From: Aureimonas sp. AU22
GTDB taxonomy: Bacteria > Pseudomonadota > Alphaproteobacteria > Rhizobiales > Rhizobiaceae
Assembly: GCF_001463745.1 (NCBI RefSeq)
Contig: NZ_BBWJ01000010.1
Coordinates: 37,595 to 101,594, forward strand
DNA: 64,000 nt
Direction: 5' to 3'
Shown here piece after piece: positions 43,677-54,028 of this stretch (position 1 is the first letter of the stretch; every line of letters starts with the position of its first letter). Both the position numbers and the translations under genes were made by a program. The notes below the pieces were generated by a model, which was not told the DNA's origin, ran no database searches, and worked only from the letters and a program-made list of their open reading frames with translations.

Positions 43677-44639
43677 TCAGGCCGCAAGGCGCGGCGCATG
43701 GGAGGCGGTCTTCGACCAGCTGGCGTACCAGGCGTCGAAGAGCTTGAGCTGCGCTTCGGCGAAGCCGCGCTGCGAATCCGACAGGACATCGCCCTCGTTG
43801 AACTGAAGCGCGAACTCGGCGTGCCCCTTCAGGACCATGAGGTGCTTGAAGTAGAGGACGAGATCCGGGCCTTCGTCGAACGAGGACAGGACGGCGAGCG
43901 CGGCTTCGAGCTCGAGAGCCTGGCGGCGCGCGTCCGCGTCGCCCTTGGCGGCGGCTTGCGCGAGCGCGCAGAGATGCAGCACCTCGCGCGGCAGGACGTT
44001 GCCGATGCCCGTGATCGCGCCCGTCGCGCCGCAATTGACGAAGCCGTGGACGACGGCCGTGTCGACGCCGACCATCAGCGTCACGTCGTCGTCGCGGCTG
44101 GTGATGTGCTCGGCGGCGTAGCGCAGGTCGTCCGGCCCGCCGAACTCCTTGAAGCCGACGAGGTTCGGATGCTCGGCGCGGATCGCGAAGAAGAGTTCCG
44201 CCTTGGTGGAATAGCCGTAGTACGGGCTGTTGTAGATGACGGCGGGAAGCCCGGGCGCGGCGGAGAGAACCGCCTTGAAATGCGCCTTCTGGGCGGCCGG
44301 CACCGTGCCGCGCGACAGGAGGCGCGGGATGACCATGAGCCCCTTGGCGCCGACGCTCGCGGCGTGCGCCGCATGGGCGACGGCGGACGCGGTGTTGACG
44401 GCGCCCGTGCCCACGATCACCGGCACGCCGGCCGTCACGAGACGCTCGACGCCTTCCATACGCTGCGCATCGGTCAGGAGCGGCCAGTCACCCATCGAGC
44501 CGCAATAGACCACCGCCGACATGCCGGCCGCGATCAGCCGCTGCCCTGTCGCGACCAGCGCGTCGAAGTCCGGCGTGCGGTCCGCCTTGCAAGGCGTCAT
44601 GAGCGCCGGAACGACGCCGGAGAAGATGGACGAGGACAT
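43677..44639 (-). CDS. 1-pyrroline-4-hydroxy-2-carboxylate deaminase (DHDPS superfamily)
   Basis: This 320-residue barrel has the Schiff-base Lys164 (LVGFKEFGG) and Tyr136/Tyr140 (AVIYNSPYYGYSTK). Members with this YNSPYYGY signature next to a hydroxyproline epimerase deaminate 1-pyrroline-4-hydroxy-2-carboxylate to 2-oxoglutarate semialdehyde. It is first in the operon after the GntR gene. The ATG at 44639 follows a GGGAG; the longer ORF reads into the GntR gene's end. Confidence 0.9.
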   Translation of the reverse strand: MSSSIFSGVVPALMTPCKADRTPDFDALVATGQRLIAAGMSAVVYCGSMGDWPLLTDAQRMEGVERLVTAGVPVIVGTGAVNTASAVAHAAHAASVGAKGLMVIPRLLSRGTVPAAQKAHFKAVLSAAPGLPAVIYNSPYYGYSTKAELFFAIRAEHPNLVGFKEFGGPDDLRYAAEHITSRDDDVTLMVGVDTAVVHGFVNCGATGAITGIGNVLPREVLHLCALAQAAAKGDADARRQALELEAALAVLSSFDEGPDLVLYFKHLMVLKGHAEFALQFNEGDVLSDSQRGFAEAQLKLFDAWYASWSKTASHAPRLAA

Positions 44640-44715
44640 GGCTGGCTCCCAAAGGTTCGGGCGGGCGCCAAACGGCGCCTTCACGCTCCATGGGCCACCA
44701 GTACCACCTTGCATT

Positions 44716-45441
44716 CTATTTGTCGACAACGATGCGATCGAGGTCGATGGCGAGATCGGACCGCCGCGCCATGAGACGGTTGACCTGCTCGACGATCTGC
44801 TCGGCGTGGATCCGGGCCAGTCGGTCCGCCGCCTCGATGTCGCGCACGGCGACGGCGGCGATCAGATCCTCGTGCTCCTCGACGAAACGCGGCGGCAGGC
44901 GGTCGTTGTAGGAGTCGTAGTAGAGGCGCAGGAGGCGGCGGCCGTCGTTCAGGAGCCGCTCAAAGAGGCCGGCGAAGTAGGGGTTGCGCCCGGCCGCCGC
45001 GATGGCCGCGTGGAAGGCGGCGTTCGTGGCGATCATGGCGAGCGCGTCCTGCGCGGCGACGGCGGCCGCGAACTCGGCCTGCGCCGAGCGGATCGGGCCG
45101 AGATCGTCGGGACGATGGTGCTCGGCGGCCAGCCGCGTCGTCACCCGGTACATCAGCACCAGCGCGTCGAAGAACGGCGGAAGGCTCGCGGCATCGAGCG
45201 CGGCGACGAGGGTGGACCGGTTGGGCAGCGCGGTGACCAGCCCCTCCCCCTGCAGTCGCACCAGCGCCTCGCGGATCGGCGTGCGCGAGAGGCCGAAGCG
45301 GTCGGCCAGCGCCACCTCGTCCACGGGACTGCCGGGTGCCAGCCGCAGGTCCAGGATCTCGTCGCGCAGCTGCTCGTAGACGAGGCGCGCGCCCGAGCCG
45401 CGCCGGCGCTCGGGGACCGAGGGTTCGTCGGGCTCGTTCAT
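44716..45441 (-). CDS. GntR-family regulator with FCD domain (hydroxyproline operon)
   Basis: This 241-residue regulator has a winged HTH (about 18-85; PVDEVALADRFGLSRTPIRE) and an FCD domain (about 95-230). It lies 76 bp upstream of the deaminase on the same strand, and the palindrome TTGTCGACAA at its own 3' end suggests a promoter and operator for the catabolic genes inside or just after the coding region. The effector is probably a pathway intermediate. Confidence 0.9.
   Translation of the reverse strand: MNEPDEPSVPERRRGSGARLVYEQLRDEILDLRLAPGSPVDEVALADRFGLSRTPIREALVRLQGEGLVTALPNRSTLVAALDAASLPPFFDALVLMYRVTTRLAAEHHRPDDLGPIRSAQAEFAAAVAAQDALAMIATNAAFHAAIAAAGRNPYFAGLFERLLNDGRRLLRLYYDSYNDRLPPRFVEEHEDLIAAVAVRDIEAADRLARIHAEQIVEQVNRLMARRSDLAIDLDRIVVDK
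44720..44729. promoter_or_regulatory. Palindrome TTGTCGACAA before the hydroxyproline operon
   Basis: This perfect 10-bp palindrome overlaps the last codons of the GntR gene and lies about 80 bases before the deaminase start. It resembles FCD-type operators (TTGT...ACAA), though with a two-base centre. Confidence 0.4.
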
Positions 45442-45510
45442 GGGGGCTCCTCGAAGGCGGACCGTGCCAAGCTTTAGGAGGCGCGGCGCGCGAAGACCAG
45501 TCCGGACCGC

Positions 45511-46185
45511 TCAGCCGCGCGACCAGAGCGTTTCCACCTCGCAGTCTCCCCGCATGCGCACGACGCGGCGCGCATGAAGCGAAATGTCCGGCACGCCCGG
45601 CGAGACGGCCAGCTCCACCACCCGCTCGCCGCGCGACCGCTTCGCCCGCCATTCGGCGTAAGGGTAGTCCGCGATGGAGAGGAAGGTGGAGCGCCCGCGC
45701 GGCACGGCCCGGCGCTGCGCAAATCCCGAATTGATCGCGCAGAGGGTGATGTCGGGGCCATGGGCCGAGACCAGGGAGGCGGTATCGACCTCGATCACGT
45801 CGTGCGCCTCCCGCCGGTACGAACCGGCGTTCAGCATCCGCAGGAGGCGGGTGCGCGTCAACGAGAAGAAGGCCCGTGCGTTGAGGAGCGCGTACCAGTC
45901 GGCGGGGCGCAAGCCGTCCTCAAGGCAGGCGCGGAGGCTCCGGTCGCTCATCGGCTTCTGGTCGCGGATCGTCGCCTCGCCGAGCCGGGGATGCCGGATG
46001 ACGACCGACGCCGACCGCCGCGCCTCGATCGCCCGCCGGTCCTTGGCCGCCACCTCGAAAAGGTCGAGAAGGGCGTTCGTACCCCAGAGCCCGTGCCGCC
46101 GGATGGACGGCCAGGAGCCGGCGGCCGCCATGTGGTAGAGGACGGGACAGTCCTCGATCAGTTCGGCGAGTTCGTCCGCGCCCAC
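45511..46185 (-). CDS. DUF7002-like protein
   Basis: This 224-residue protein starts with GTG at 46185, backed by GGGGAGG. It resembles the DUF7002 family: LYHMAAAGSWPSIRRHGLWG near the N-terminus, AFFSLTRTRLLRML in the middle and a C-terminal beta-rich part. The H...W..I...GL opening is also seen in folds related to ADP-ribosyltransferases and RNA 2'-phosphotransferases, but no complete active site could be assigned. No antitoxin-like partner is adjacent. Function is unknown. Confidence 0.65.
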   Translation of the reverse strand: MGADELAELIEDCPVLYHMAAAGSWPSIRRHGLWGTNALLDLFEVAAKDRRAIEARRSASVVIRHPRLGEATIRDQKPMSDRSLRACLEDGLRPADWYALLNARAFFSLTRTRLLRMLNAGSYRREAHDVIEVDTASLVSAHGPDITLCAINSGFAQRRAVPRGRSTFLSIADYPYAEWRAKRSRGERVVELAVSPGVPDISLHARRVVRMRGDCEVETLWSRG

Positions 46186-46288
46186 CCGTCGCCTCCCCGT
46201 TCCCCGGCCCCGGCTTCTTGCGGAGGTTCCATGGACCGGATCGGGAATGGCCGGCAGACGGCGCGTTGTCGCGCGTCGCGTCCCGCCT

Positions 46289-47317
46289 TCAGGCGAAAAG
46301 CTGCCAGCGCTTCGGCCGGACGGTGATGGGGGTTCCGGTCTGGCTCGGGGCTTCGGCCGGCAGTTCGACCTCGATGCGGCGGGCGGGGTTGCCGGAGTTG
46401 AACTCGGCCATGCGCGCGCTGCCGACGCGCCGCGTCAGCGAGATGTGGCCGGACAGGCCCTGGCTGCCGGCGGGCAGCACCTCGAAGTCGTGCGGGCGCA
46501 CGAACATGCGGAACGCCCCGTCGCGCTCCTGCGTGCGCCCGAGCGACACGCCGTCATGGGCGATCTCGCCGCCGCGAACCTCGACGGGGAATTCGTTGGA
46601 CTGCCCGATGAAGGAGAACACGAAGGGGCTCTGCGGCCGATCGTAGATGTCGTCGGCCGAGCCGACCTGCTCGATCCGCCCCTGGCTCATCACCACCACC
46701 CGGTCGGCGAGTTCCACCGCCTCGTCCTGGTCGTGGGTGACGAAGACCGTGGTGTGGCCGGTGCGCTCGTGCAGCTCGCGCAGCCAGCGGCGGAGGTCCT
46801 TGCGCACCTTGGCATCGAGCGCGCCGAAGGGCTCGTCGAGCAGCAGGACGCGCGGCTCGATGGCGAGCGCGCGGGCGAGCGCGACGCGCTGTCGCTGGCC
46901 GCCCGAGAGCTGCATCGGGTAGCGCTTGCCCAGCTCCGGCAGCTGCACGAGGTCGAGAAGCTCCTGCGTCCGGCGCCGGATCTCGGCGCCCGCAGGCCGG
47001 CTCCCACGCTCGCGCACCGAGAGACCGAAGCCGATATTGTCGGCCACCGTCATGTGCTTGAACAGAGCGTAGTGCTGGAACACGAAGCCGACATTGCGCT
47101 CCTGGACGGTTTTGCCCGAGGCGTCCTCGTCGCCGAACAGGATCTGGCCGGAGGTCGGAAACTCGAGACCGGCGATGAGGCGCAGGAGCGTCGTTTTCCC
47201 CGAGCCCGACGGCCCGAGCAGCGCGATCAGCTCGCCCGAGCGGATATCGAGCGAGACGTCGTGGAGGGCGGGATAGCGGTCGAATTCCTTGCGGATGTTG
47301 CGCACGCCGATCTTCAT
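46289..47317 (-). CDS. cysA: Sulfate/thiosulfate ABC transporter ATP-binding protein
   Basis: This 342-residue ATPase has Walker [10 protein letters not shown], signature [15 protein letters not shown] and Walker [12 protein letters not shown], followed by a regulatory TOBE-type C-terminal domain (about 240-342). It powers sulfate import with the two permeases. The start at 47317 ([12 protein letters not shown]) lies 16 bases after the cysW stop. The sequence [20 protein letters not shown] is typical of CysA. Confidence 0.95.
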   Translation of the reverse strand: MKIGVRNIRKEFDRYPALHDVSLDIRSGELIALLGPSGSGKTTLLRLIAGLEFPTSGQILFGDEDASGKTVQERNVGFVFQHYALFKHMTVADNIGFGLSVRERGSRPAGAEIRRRTQELLDLVQLPELGKRYPMQLSGGQRQRVALARALAIEPRVLLLDEPFGALDAKVRKDLRRWLRELHERTGHTTVFVTHDQDEAVELADRVVVMSQGRIEQVGSADDIYDRPQSPFVFSFIGQSNEFPVEVRGGEIAHDGVSLGRTQERDGAFRMFVRPHDFEVLPAGSQGLSGHISLTRRVGSARMAEFNSGNPARRIEVELPAEAPSQTGTPITVRPKRWQLFA

Positions 47318-47333
47318 GGGGTGGGCTCCGTAC

Positions 47334-48239
47334 TCAGTGGCCGCCGCGGCTGGCCTTGATGTCGCCGGCATAGCGCCATTCGAGGAAGGTCTTGAGGCAC
47401 AGGGTCACGAGCGCCAGCATGGCCAGAAGCGTCGCCACCGCGAAGGCCGCCGAGAAGGCGTACTCGTTGTAGAGGATCTCCACATGCAGCGGCATCGTGT
47501 TGGTCTCGCCCCGGATCTTGCCGGAGATGACCGCGACGGCCCCGAACTCGCCCATGGCGCGCGCGTTGCACAGGAGGACGCCGTAGAGGAGCGCCCACTT
47601 CACGTTCGGCAGCGTCACGCGCCAGAAGGTCTGCCAGCCGCTGGCGCCCAGCGAGATCGCCGCCTCCTCGTCGCCCGTGCCCTGTTCCTGCATGAGCGGG
47701 ATCAGCTCGCGCGCCACGAAGGGCAGCGTCACGAAGACGGTGGCGAGCACGATGCCCGGCAGCGCGAAGACGATCGGAATGCCCGTCGCCTGCACCATCC
47801 AGTGGAAATACCCCTGCGCGCCGAACAGAAGCACGAAGACGAGGCCCGCGATCACCGGGGAGACGGAAAAGGGCAGATCGATCAGCGTCGTAAGCAGCGT
47901 CTTGCCGGTGAATTCGAACTTGGCGATCGCCCAAGCGGCGCACAGGCCGAAGACGAGGTTCACGGGAACCGCGATCGCCGCGACGGTGAGCGTCAGGCGG
48001 ATCGCGGCGAGCGCGTCCGGATCGGTGACCGCCTGCCGGAAGGCGCTGACGCCGCCGCGCAGCGCCTCGACGAAGACGGCCACGAGCGGCAGGAACAGGA
48101 CCAGTGCGAGGAACGCCATGGCCAGCGCGATCAGCGCCCATTTGACGGCAGGGCTCTCGTCGGTCGGCGACGGCCGCCGACGGTGCGCGCGCTCGTTCTC
48201 GGCATCCGCCGCCACGGGGGTCTCAAGCACCAAGGCCAT
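47334..48239 (-). CDS. cysW: Sulfate ABC transporter permease CysW
   Basis: This 301-residue permease has six helices and the CysW coupling loop [21 protein letters not shown]-terminal EWRYAGDIK is characteristic. Its start overlaps the 3' end of cysT by 17 bp, indicating coupled translation, and cysA follows. Confidence 0.95.
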   Translation of the reverse strand: MALVLETPVAADAENERAHRRRPSPTDESPAVKWALIALAMAFLALVLFLPLVAVFVEALRGGVSAFRQAVTDPDALAAIRLTLTVAAIAVPVNLVFGLCAAWAIAKFEFTGKTLLTTLIDLPFSVSPVIAGLVFVLLFGAQGYFHWMVQATGIPIVFALPGIVLATVFVTLPFVARELIPLMQEQGTGDEEAAISLGASGWQTFWRVTLPNVKWALLYGVLLCNARAMGEFGAVAVISGKIRGETNTMPLHVEILYNEYAFSAAFAVATLLAMLALVTLCLKTFLEWRYAGDIKASRGGH

Positions 48240-49116
48240 ATCGGCGCCGGCTCCAGGTCTGAACGAGGTTGATGAGAAGAAGGATCGTGAAGGAGACCAT
48301 CAGCATCAATGCCGCCACGGCCGTCGCGCCGGCATAGTTGAACTCCTCCAGACGGATCACGATGAGGAGGGGGGCGATCTCGGAGACGTAGGGGATGTTG
48401 CCGGCGATGAAGATCACCGAGCCGTACTCGCCGACCGAGCGCGCGAGCGCCAGCGCGAAGCCGGTGAGGAGCGCCGGGGTGACGGTGGGAAGCACCACGC
48501 GGAACACGGTCTGGAAGCGGTTGGCGCCCAAGGTCGCAGCCGCCTGCTCGAGTTCGGCGTCGACCTCTTCGAGGACCGGCTGCACGGTGCGCACCACGAA
48601 GGGCAGCGACACGAAGGTCAGCGCCACCACGACGCCAAGCGGCGAATAGGCGATGCGAAGGCCCGCGTCGCCGAACAGGGGCGCGAACAGGCCGCCCGGC
48701 GCGAACAGATGGCCGACCCAGCCGTTGGGCGCGTAGAGCGAGGTCAGCGCGATGCCGGCGACGGCCGTGGGCAGGGCGAACGGCAGGTCGATCGCCGCAT
48801 CCACCAGGCGCCGCCCGGGAAAGCGGTAGCGCACCAGCACCCAGGCGAGCAGCAGCCCGAACACCGCGTTCACGAGCGCGGCCACCAGCGACGCGCCGAA
48901 CGAGAGCCCCAGCGCCGACAGGACGCGCCGGTCGCCGGCGAGCGCCACGAACTCCGTCAGCCCGAGGCCCGCCGCGCGAACCGCGAGCGCCGACAGCGGC
49001 AGCAGCACCAGCAGGCTCAGGTACGCCAACGTCACGCCGAGCGACAAGCCGAACCCCGGCACGACGCTCGGCTGGCGGAAGCGGAAACCCGGACGGACAG
49101 ATACGCTCGATGCCAT
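48223..49116 (-). CDS. cysT: Sulfate ABC transporter permease CysT (CysU)
   Basis: This 297-residue permease has six helices, with the coupling loop [20 protein letters not shown] and the segment [18 protein letters not shown] typical of CysT. I chose the ATG at 49116 ([13 protein letters not shown]); the longer ORF is not supported. It is separated from the binding-protein gene by 151 bp that include a GC-rich hairpin. Confidence 0.94.
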   Translation of the reverse strand: MASSVSVRPGFRFRQPSVVPGFGLSLGVTLAYLSLLVLLPLSALAVRAAGLGLTEFVALAGDRRVLSALGLSFGASLVAALVNAVFGLLLAWVLVRYRFPGRRLVDAAIDLPFALPTAVAGIALTSLYAPNGWVGHLFAPGGLFAPLFGDAGLRIAYSPLGVVVALTFVSLPFVVRTVQPVLEEVDAELEQAAATLGANRFQTVFRVVLPTVTPALLTGFALALARSVGEYGSVIFIAGNIPYVSEIAPLLIVIRLEEFNYAGATAVAALMLMVSFTILLLINLVQTWSRRRYGLGA

Positions 49117-49232
49117 GGGGGTCCTGACGATAGGCAGTAGGGAACAGGCACGATCGAAGGACACGATAGCGCGGCGGATCGCGCAGCGATACCGCCAGCC
49201 TGACGCGCCGATCCGCCGATCGCCTTGGGGCC

Positions 49233-49261
49233 GGCCCCGCCGGCCGGAAGGCGGCGGGGCC
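49233..49261 (-). promoter_or_regulatory. Hairpin between the sulfate-binding-protein gene and cysT
   Basis: GGCCCCGCC (49233-49241) and GGCGGGGCC (49253-49261) are perfect 9-bp arms around an 11-base loop, just after the binding-protein stop on the minus strand. No U-run. It is the third binding-protein/permease junction in the window with such a structure. Confidence 0.6.
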
Positions 49262-49267
49262 GATGTC

Positions 49268-50281
49268 TCAGTTGGCCGGCTTGTAGATCTGGTCGAAGAT
49301 GCCGCCGTCGCCGAAATGCTCCGGCTGAACCTTGGCCCAGCCGCCGAACTGGGCGTCGTCGATCTTGACGAGATCGAGCTGCGGAAAGCGCTCCAGCAGC
49401 GCCTTGTCGGCGACCTTCTCGGGCTCCGCCGGACGATAGAAGTGCTTGGCGGCCAGGCTCTGCCCTTCTGCCGAATACAGGTACTGGAGATAGGCCTCGG
49501 CCACGGCGGTCGTGCCCTTGGTGTCGGTGTTGCCCTTCACGAGCGCCACCGGCGGTTCGGCGAGGATCGAGATGGACGGCACCTTGATCTCGAACTGGTC
49601 GGGACCGAGTTCCTCGAGCGCCAGGAAGGCCTCGTTCTCCCAGGCCAGGAGCACGTCGCCGATGCCGCGCTGGACGAAGGTCGTGGTGGAGCCGCGCGCG
49701 CCGGTGTCGAGCACGGGCACATGCCGGTACACGTCGCCGACATAGGCCTTCACCTTCTCGGCGTCGCCGCCGTACTCCTTGTTGGCCCAGGCCCAGGCGG
49801 CCAGATAGTTCCAGCGCGCGCCTCCTGATGTCTTCGGGTTCGGCGTGATGACCTGGATCCCGTCCTTCACGAGGTCGCCCCAGTCGTTGATCGCCTTGGG
49901 ATTGCCCTTGCGCACCAGGAACACGATGGTCGACGTGTAGGGCGAGGAGTTGTGTGGCAGAAGCGTGCGCCAGTTCTCCGGGATCTTGCCCGTCGCCTTG
50001 GCGATCGCGTTGATGTCCGCCTCCAGGGCAAGCGTCACCACGTCGGCGTCGAGACCGTCGATCACGGTGCGCGCCTGGGCGCCCGAGCCGCCATGCGACA
50101 TGCGCACGGTCGGCGCGTCCTTTCCTTCGGCCTTCTGGTGCTCGGCGAAGGCGGCGTTGAAGTCGCGATACAGCTCGCGCGTCGGATCGTAGGAAACGTT
50201 GAGGAGGGTCTGGGCGGAGACCGGCACCGCCAGTGCCATCAACGCGGCGGCGGCGATTCCAAGAGACAGGGAGAGGCGCAT
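49268..50281 (-). CDS. Sulfate-binding periplasmic protein
   Basis: This 337-residue protein (Sbp/CysP family) has a signal peptide ending AVPVSA before [20 protein letters not shown]. The sulfate-binding blocks [20 protein letters not shown] and [12 protein letters not shown] are conserved. It delivers sulfate to CysTWA. Whether it is Sbp or CysP (thiosulfate) cannot be told by eye. It heads the operon; the leader is AT-rich with a small hairpin (50309-50328). Confidence 0.93.
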   Translation of the reverse strand: MRLSLSLGIAAAALMALAVPVSAQTLLNVSYDPTRELYRDFNAAFAEHQKAEGKDAPTVRMSHGGSGAQARTVIDGLDADVVTLALEADINAIAKATGKIPENWRTLLPHNSSPYTSTIVFLVRKGNPKAINDWGDLVKDGIQVITPNPKTSGGARWNYLAAWAWANKEYGGDAEKVKAYVGDVYRHVPVLDTGARGSTTTFVQRGIGDVLLAWENEAFLALEELGPDQFEIKVPSISILAEPPVALVKGNTDTKGTTAVAEAYLQYLYSAEGQSLAAKHFYRPAEPEKVADKALLERFPQLDLVKIDDAQFGGWAKVQPEHFGDGGIFDQIYKPAN

Positions 50282-50397
50282 TCCCGAGGTCCTTTCCGGC
50301 CGGAGCCAAGCTTCGATGGCTTGAAGCTAGAGGCTAGCACGGGTGCCGGACAGGAAAGATCTACCAAATCAGGTCATGTTATAGACAATTCGATGTC

Positions 50398-50425
50398 GCG
50401 GACCGGTGCCGTCGCGCCGGTCCGC
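50398..50425 (-). terminator. Hairpin after gpmA
   Basis: GCGGACCGG (50398-50406) and CCGGTCCGC (50417-50425) are perfect 9-bp arms around a 10-base loop, 28 bases after the gpmA stop on the minus strand. An AT-rich stretch with a TTGTCT element follows, probably the promoter of the sulfate operon. Confidence 0.6.
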
Positions 50426-50452
50426 CTCGTTCGAAAGAGCGGATTGCTGCGC

Positions 50453-51073
50453 TCAGCCGGCGAGAACGTCCTTGGACGCCACGGAGGAATCGGCGTTCAG
50501 CCGGTAGATGATCGGCACGCCCGTCGCGAGTTCCTGCGCCACGATCTCTTCGCCGGTCAGCCCGTCCAGCGCCATGATGAGCGCACGCAGCGAGTTGCCG
50601 TGGGCGGCGACGATCACGGTGCCGCCCGACAGCACCTTCGGCTGGATGCGATGGATATAGTAGGGCCAGACGCGCGCGCCGGTGTCCTTCAGCGATTCGC
50701 CGCCCGGCGGGGGCACGTCGTAGGAGCGGCGCCAGACATGGACCTGGTCCTCGCCCCACTTGGCGCGGGCGTCGTCCTTGTTGAGGCCGGACAGGTCGCC
50801 GTAGTCGCGCTCGTTCAGCGCCTGGTCGCGATACGTCTCGATCGCCCCTTGGCCCAGCTCGCCCTCGATCAGCGCCAGCGTGCGCTGGGCGCGCGACAGG
50901 ACGCTGGTGAAGGCGACGTCGAAACGAAGGCCCTCGTCCTTCAGCCGACGGCCGGCCTCGCGCGCTTCTTCCACGCCCTGCTCCGTGAGGTCCGGGTCGC
51001 GCCAGCCGGTGAAGAGGTTCTTGAGGTTCCATTCGCTCTGCCCGTGGCGGACGAGGACGAGGGTTCGGGACAT
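50453..51073 (-). CDS. gpmA: 2,3-bisphosphoglycerate-dependent phosphoglycerate mutase
   Basis: This 206-residue enzyme interconverts 3- and 2-phosphoglycerate. The phospho-histidine lies in [20 protein letters not shown], the catalytic Glu in [15 protein letters not shown] and the second His in [13 protein letters not shown]. Alphaproteobacterial GpmA is shorter than the enterobacterial form, as here. It follows dapB on the same strand with a 33-bp gap. Confidence 0.95.
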   Translation of the reverse strand: MSRTLVLVRHGQSEWNLKNLFTGWRDPDLTEQGVEEAREAGRRLKDEGLRFDVAFTSVLSRAQRTLALIEGELGQGAIETYRDQALNERDYGDLSGLNKDDARAKWGEDQVHVWRRSYDVPPPGGESLKDTGARVWPYYIHRIQPKVLSGGTVIVAAHGNSLRALIMALDGLTGEEIVAQELATGVPIIYRLNADSSVASKDVLAG

Positions 51074-51106
51074 GGCGTTGGCTTCCTTAGCGGGTTGAAA
51101 CGTCGA

Positions 51107-51919
51107 TCACAGGCCGAGAACGTCGCGCATCGAATAAAGGCCCGGCGGCCGGCTCCGGGCCCAGAGGGCCGCGCGCAGCGCCCCGCGCGCGAAGATCGCG
51201 CGATCCTCGGCATGGTGCGAGAGGGTGATGCGCTCCCCCTCGCCCGCCAGGATGACCTCGTGGTCGCCCACCACCGAGCCGCCGCGCAACGTGGCGAAGC
51301 CGATGGTGCCTGCCGAACGGGGGCCCGTATGGCCGTCGCGCACCCGGACGGACGCCTCGGCCAGCCCGACCCCGCGCCCCGCGGCTGCGGCCTGCCCCAA
51401 AAGCAGCGCCGTGCCCGACGGCGCGTCGACCTTGTGCCGGTGGTGCATCTCCAGGACCTCGATGTCGAAGGCGTCGGGCCCAAGCGCGCGCGCCGCCTGC
51501 TCGACGAGGACGGCGAGGAGATTGACGCCAAGGCTCATGTTGCCGGACTTCACGATCCGGGCGCCGTCCGCGCCACCCCTGGCGATCGCCTCGTCGTCGT
51601 CCGCCGAGCAGCCGGTCGTGCCGATGACGTGCACCAGCCCGCGCCGCGCCGTCTCGCGCGACAACCCCACGCTGGCGGCGGGCGCCGTGAAATCGATCAC
51701 CCCGTGGGCACCGGACAGCGCAGCGTCGATATCGTCCGTCACGGGAACGCCGAGTTCGCCGACGCCCGCGAGTGACCCCGCGTCGCTGCCGAGCGCGCTC
51801 GATCCCGGCCGCTCAAGCGCGGCGGCGAGTTCGAGGTCCGGCGCCTCGTGGACGAGACGCACCAGCGTCCGGCCCATCCGGCCCGCCGCCCCGAGGATCA
51901 CCAGCCGCATCGCGCCCAT
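51107..51919 (-). CDS. dapB: 4-hydroxy-tetrahydrodipicolinate reductase
   Basis: This 270-residue lysine/diaminopimelate enzyme has the cofactor motif [14 protein letters not shown], the GTTGCS segment, [14 protein letters not shown] and the signature [20 protein letters not shown] chose the ATG at 51919 ([10 protein letters not shown]) because GGAAGGG lies just ahead; 51910 is possible. True DapA is not in the window, although three DHDPS-superfamily relatives are. Confidence 0.95.
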   Translation of the reverse strand: MGAMRLVILGAAGRMGRTLVRLVHEAPDLELAAALERPGSSALGSDAGSLAGVGELGVPVTDDIDAALSGAHGVIDFTAPAASVGLSRETARRGLVHVIGTTGCSADDDEAIARGGADGARIVKSGNMSLGVNLLAVLVEQAARALGPDAFDIEVLEMHHRHKVDAPSGTALLLGQAAAAGRGVGLAEASVRVRDGHTGPRSAGTIGFATLRGGSVVGDHEVILAGEGERITLSHHAEDRAIFARGALRAALWARSRPPGLYSMRDVLGL

Positions 51920-51932
51920 CGTCCGCCCTTCC

Positions 51933-53732
51933 TCAGTCCACCGTCTCGCCCGCGCCCGACTGGAGCGCATGGAAGCGTGCATACAGGCCGTTGGCGCGGC
52001 GGTTCAACTCGGCATGGGTGCCGCTTTCCACCACGCGGCCGCGATCCACGACGAGAATCTGGTCGGCGCCGACGATGGTCGACAGGCGATGGGCGACGAC
52101 CAGCACCGTGCGCCCGCGCATCGCCTCCTCCAGCGCGCGCTGGACCAGCACTTCGGAGCGCGAATCCAGCGCCGAGGTCGCCTCGTCCAGCACCAGGATC
52201 GGCGCATCGCGCACGAGCGCGCGCGCGATCGACAGGCGCTGGCGCTGGCCGCCCGATAGGGTCGCGCCGCCCTCGCCGACCGGCGTCTCGTAGCCGAGCG
52301 GCTGGGCGAGGATGAACTCCTCCGCCTGGGCACGGCGCGCGGCCTCCTCGATCTCGGCGTCACCGGCGTCCGGCCGACCGAAGCGGATGTTGTCGCGGAT
52401 CGTGCCCTCGAACAGCACCGGCTGCTGCGGCACATAGGCGATCTGCAGGCGCAGCGAGCGCTTGGTCACGCCGCGAATGTCCTGCCCGTCGATGAGGATG
52501 CGGCCCGACTTCGGATCGTGAAAGCGCTCCAGAAGCGCCAGCACCGTGGACTTGCCCCCGCCGGACGCGCCGACCAGCGCCGTGGTGCGCCCCGCCGGCG
52601 CCGTGAAGCTCAAGCCCCGCAGGACGTCGTCGCCGCCGGGATAGGCGAACGTGACGTCTTCGACCGCGATCTGGCCGCGCGTCACCTCGAGCGAGCGAGC
52701 GCCCGGCGCGTCCTGCTGCCGGGGCGGTTCATCGAGAATTTCATAGATCATGCGGGCGTTGACCAGCGCCTTCTCCAGCTGCACCTGCAGCCGCGCCAGC
52801 CGCCGGGCCGGGTCGTAGGCGAGGAGCAGCGCCGTGATGAAGGCGAACATGGCGCCGGGCGAATAGCCGTAGACGATCGACCGGTAGCCCGACCACGCGA
52901 TCACCGCCGCGACCGCCAGCCCCGCCACCGTTTCCGTCACCGGACCCGAGCGCTCGGTGATCACGGCGATGCGGTTGGAGCGCTCCTCCGCCTGCTGGAT
53001 CAACCCCTCCGTGCGCTCGCGCAGGAGCTCTTCCATGGTGAAGGCCTTCACCACTTGGATCCCCTGCGCCGTTTCCTGCATGGAGCCGAGCACGCGCGCA
53101 TTGAGATCGACCGACTGGCGCGTCGCCTTGCGCAGCTTGCGCGACAGGTTGGAGATCATGATCGCGATCGGCGGACCGGCGGTGAGCGCGATCAGCGACA
53201 GGACCCAGTCCTGCCAGATCATCGCGCCGATCAGGAAGATCAGCGTGAGGAGATCGCGCGCGATCGAGGTGACGGTGAGGTTCAGCGTCTCGCGCACCCC
53301 AGAGACGTTCTGGTTGATGCGCGCGGCGAGCTGGGCCGAGCGGTTCTCGCCGTAGAAATCGACGGAGAGCTCGGTCAGATGCCGGAACAGACGGCGCTGG
53401 TAGCGCGCCACGATGTCGTTGCCGATCCGCGCCAGCACAACGCCCTGGCCGTAGGAGGCGAGCCCCCGGATCAGGAACGACAGGAAGATCGCGAACGGCA
53501 GCGAGAACAGAACCGTGCGATTGCCCTCCACGAAGATCTCGTCGATCACGTCGCGCATGATCCAGGCGAGAAAGGCCGTCGATAGCGCGATGAGAACGAG
53601 GCACAGACTCGCGAAGGCATAGCCGCGAATGTGCTCGCGCCCGTTCTCCGCAAAGATTCGCTTCAGAAGCCGCAGCGCCTCGCCGCGCTCGGCCCCGTCG
53701 GACAGGGACAGGCTCTTCTTCTTTCCGACCAA
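51933..53732 (-). CDS. MsbA-like ABC exporter (fused membrane and ATPase domains)
   Basis: The protein of about 599 residues has a six-helix membrane domain (about 30-330) and an ATPase domain with Walker [11 protein letters not shown], signature [15 protein letters not shown] and Walker [13 protein letters not shown]. It is a homodimeric exporter of lipids or drugs. The start is probably TTG at 53732 (then [12 protein letters not shown]), preceded by AAGGTGGG; no ATG fits the family. It follows glk across the palindrome array. Confidence 0.88.
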   Translation of the reverse strand: MVGKKKSLSLSDGAERGEALRLLKRIFAENGREHIRGYAFASLCLVLIALSTAFLAWIMRDVIDEIFVEGNRTVLFSLPFAIFLSFLIRGLASYGQGVVLARIGNDIVARYQRRLFRHLTELSVDFYGENRSAQLAARINQNVSGVRETLNLTVTSIARDLLTLIFLIGAMIWQDWVLSLIALTAGPPIAIMISNLSRKLRKATRQSVDLNARVLGSMQETAQGIQVVKAFTMEELLRERTEGLIQQAEERSNRIAVITERSGPVTETVAGLAVAAVIAWSGYRSIVYGYSPGAMFAFITALLLAYDPARRLARLQVQLEKALVNARMIYEILDEPPRQQDAPGARSLEVTRGQIAVEDVTFAYPGGDDVLRGLSFTAPAGRTTALVGASGGGKSTVLALLERFHDPKSGRILIDGQDIRGVTKRSLRLQIAYVPQQPVLFEGTIRDNIRFGRPDAGDAEIEEAARRAQAEEFILAQPLGYETPVGEGGATLSGGQRQRLSIARALVRDAPILVLDEATSALDSRSEVLVQRALEEAMRGRTVLVVAHRLSTIVGADQILVVDRGRVVESGTHAELNRRANGLYARFHALQSGAGETVD

Positions 53733-53820
53733 CGCAACCCACCTTCGTTCGGCGGCTCTATAGCGCGTCGCGGCGAGGCTGCCTACCGGGCGTGCAGCGG
53801 CGCAGGAACTGGCGGGGCTG

Positions 53821-54021
53821 CCGCCCTTCGGGGCAAGCCACGGGTCTCGCCCGTCCTTCGGACCCCCGCTCGGGGCCTGACGTCCCCGAACCCCTGCTTT
53901 GTTTTGAGACTTTTCCGAATGTCGGGAGGGCCAGCGGCCCTCCCGACATTCGGACACACCCTAAAAATAAGGAGGGTCCAGGGAAATCATTTCCCTGGCG
54001 GGGTACGGGGTGGAACCCCGT
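53821..54021. repeat. Array of at least five palindromes between glk and the exporter gene
   Basis: In 200 bp there is a perfect 19-bp inverted repeat with a 3-base loop (53914-53954, TCCGAATGTCGGGAGGGCC arm), a 10-bp one with a single central base (53978-53998, CCAGGGAAAT arm) and a 7-bp one (54005-54021, ACGGGGT arm). Shorter ones with TTC/TCG-type loops precede them (CGGGTCTCGCCCG, GTCCTTCGGAC and CCCCGCTCGGGG around 53841-53875). It may end glk transcription, but the density suggests a mobile intergenic repeat of the REP or mosaic type. Confidence 0.7.
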
Positions 54022-54028
54022 GAGCCCC

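Noticed and set aside
42189..44774. An 861-codon plus-strand ORF across the hydroxyproline operon
   Set aside because: Antisense shadow without motifs; three well-conserved enzymes lie on the minus strand.
50282..50397. SAM or other sulfur-related riboswitch in the sulfate-binding-protein leader
   Set aside because: Only one small stem (AGCTTC/GAAGCT, 50309-50328) is visible and no known core sequence was found.
53914..53954. CRISPR repeat or IS terminus
   Set aside because: No regular spacing, no repeated copies with spacers and no transposase fragment beside it.
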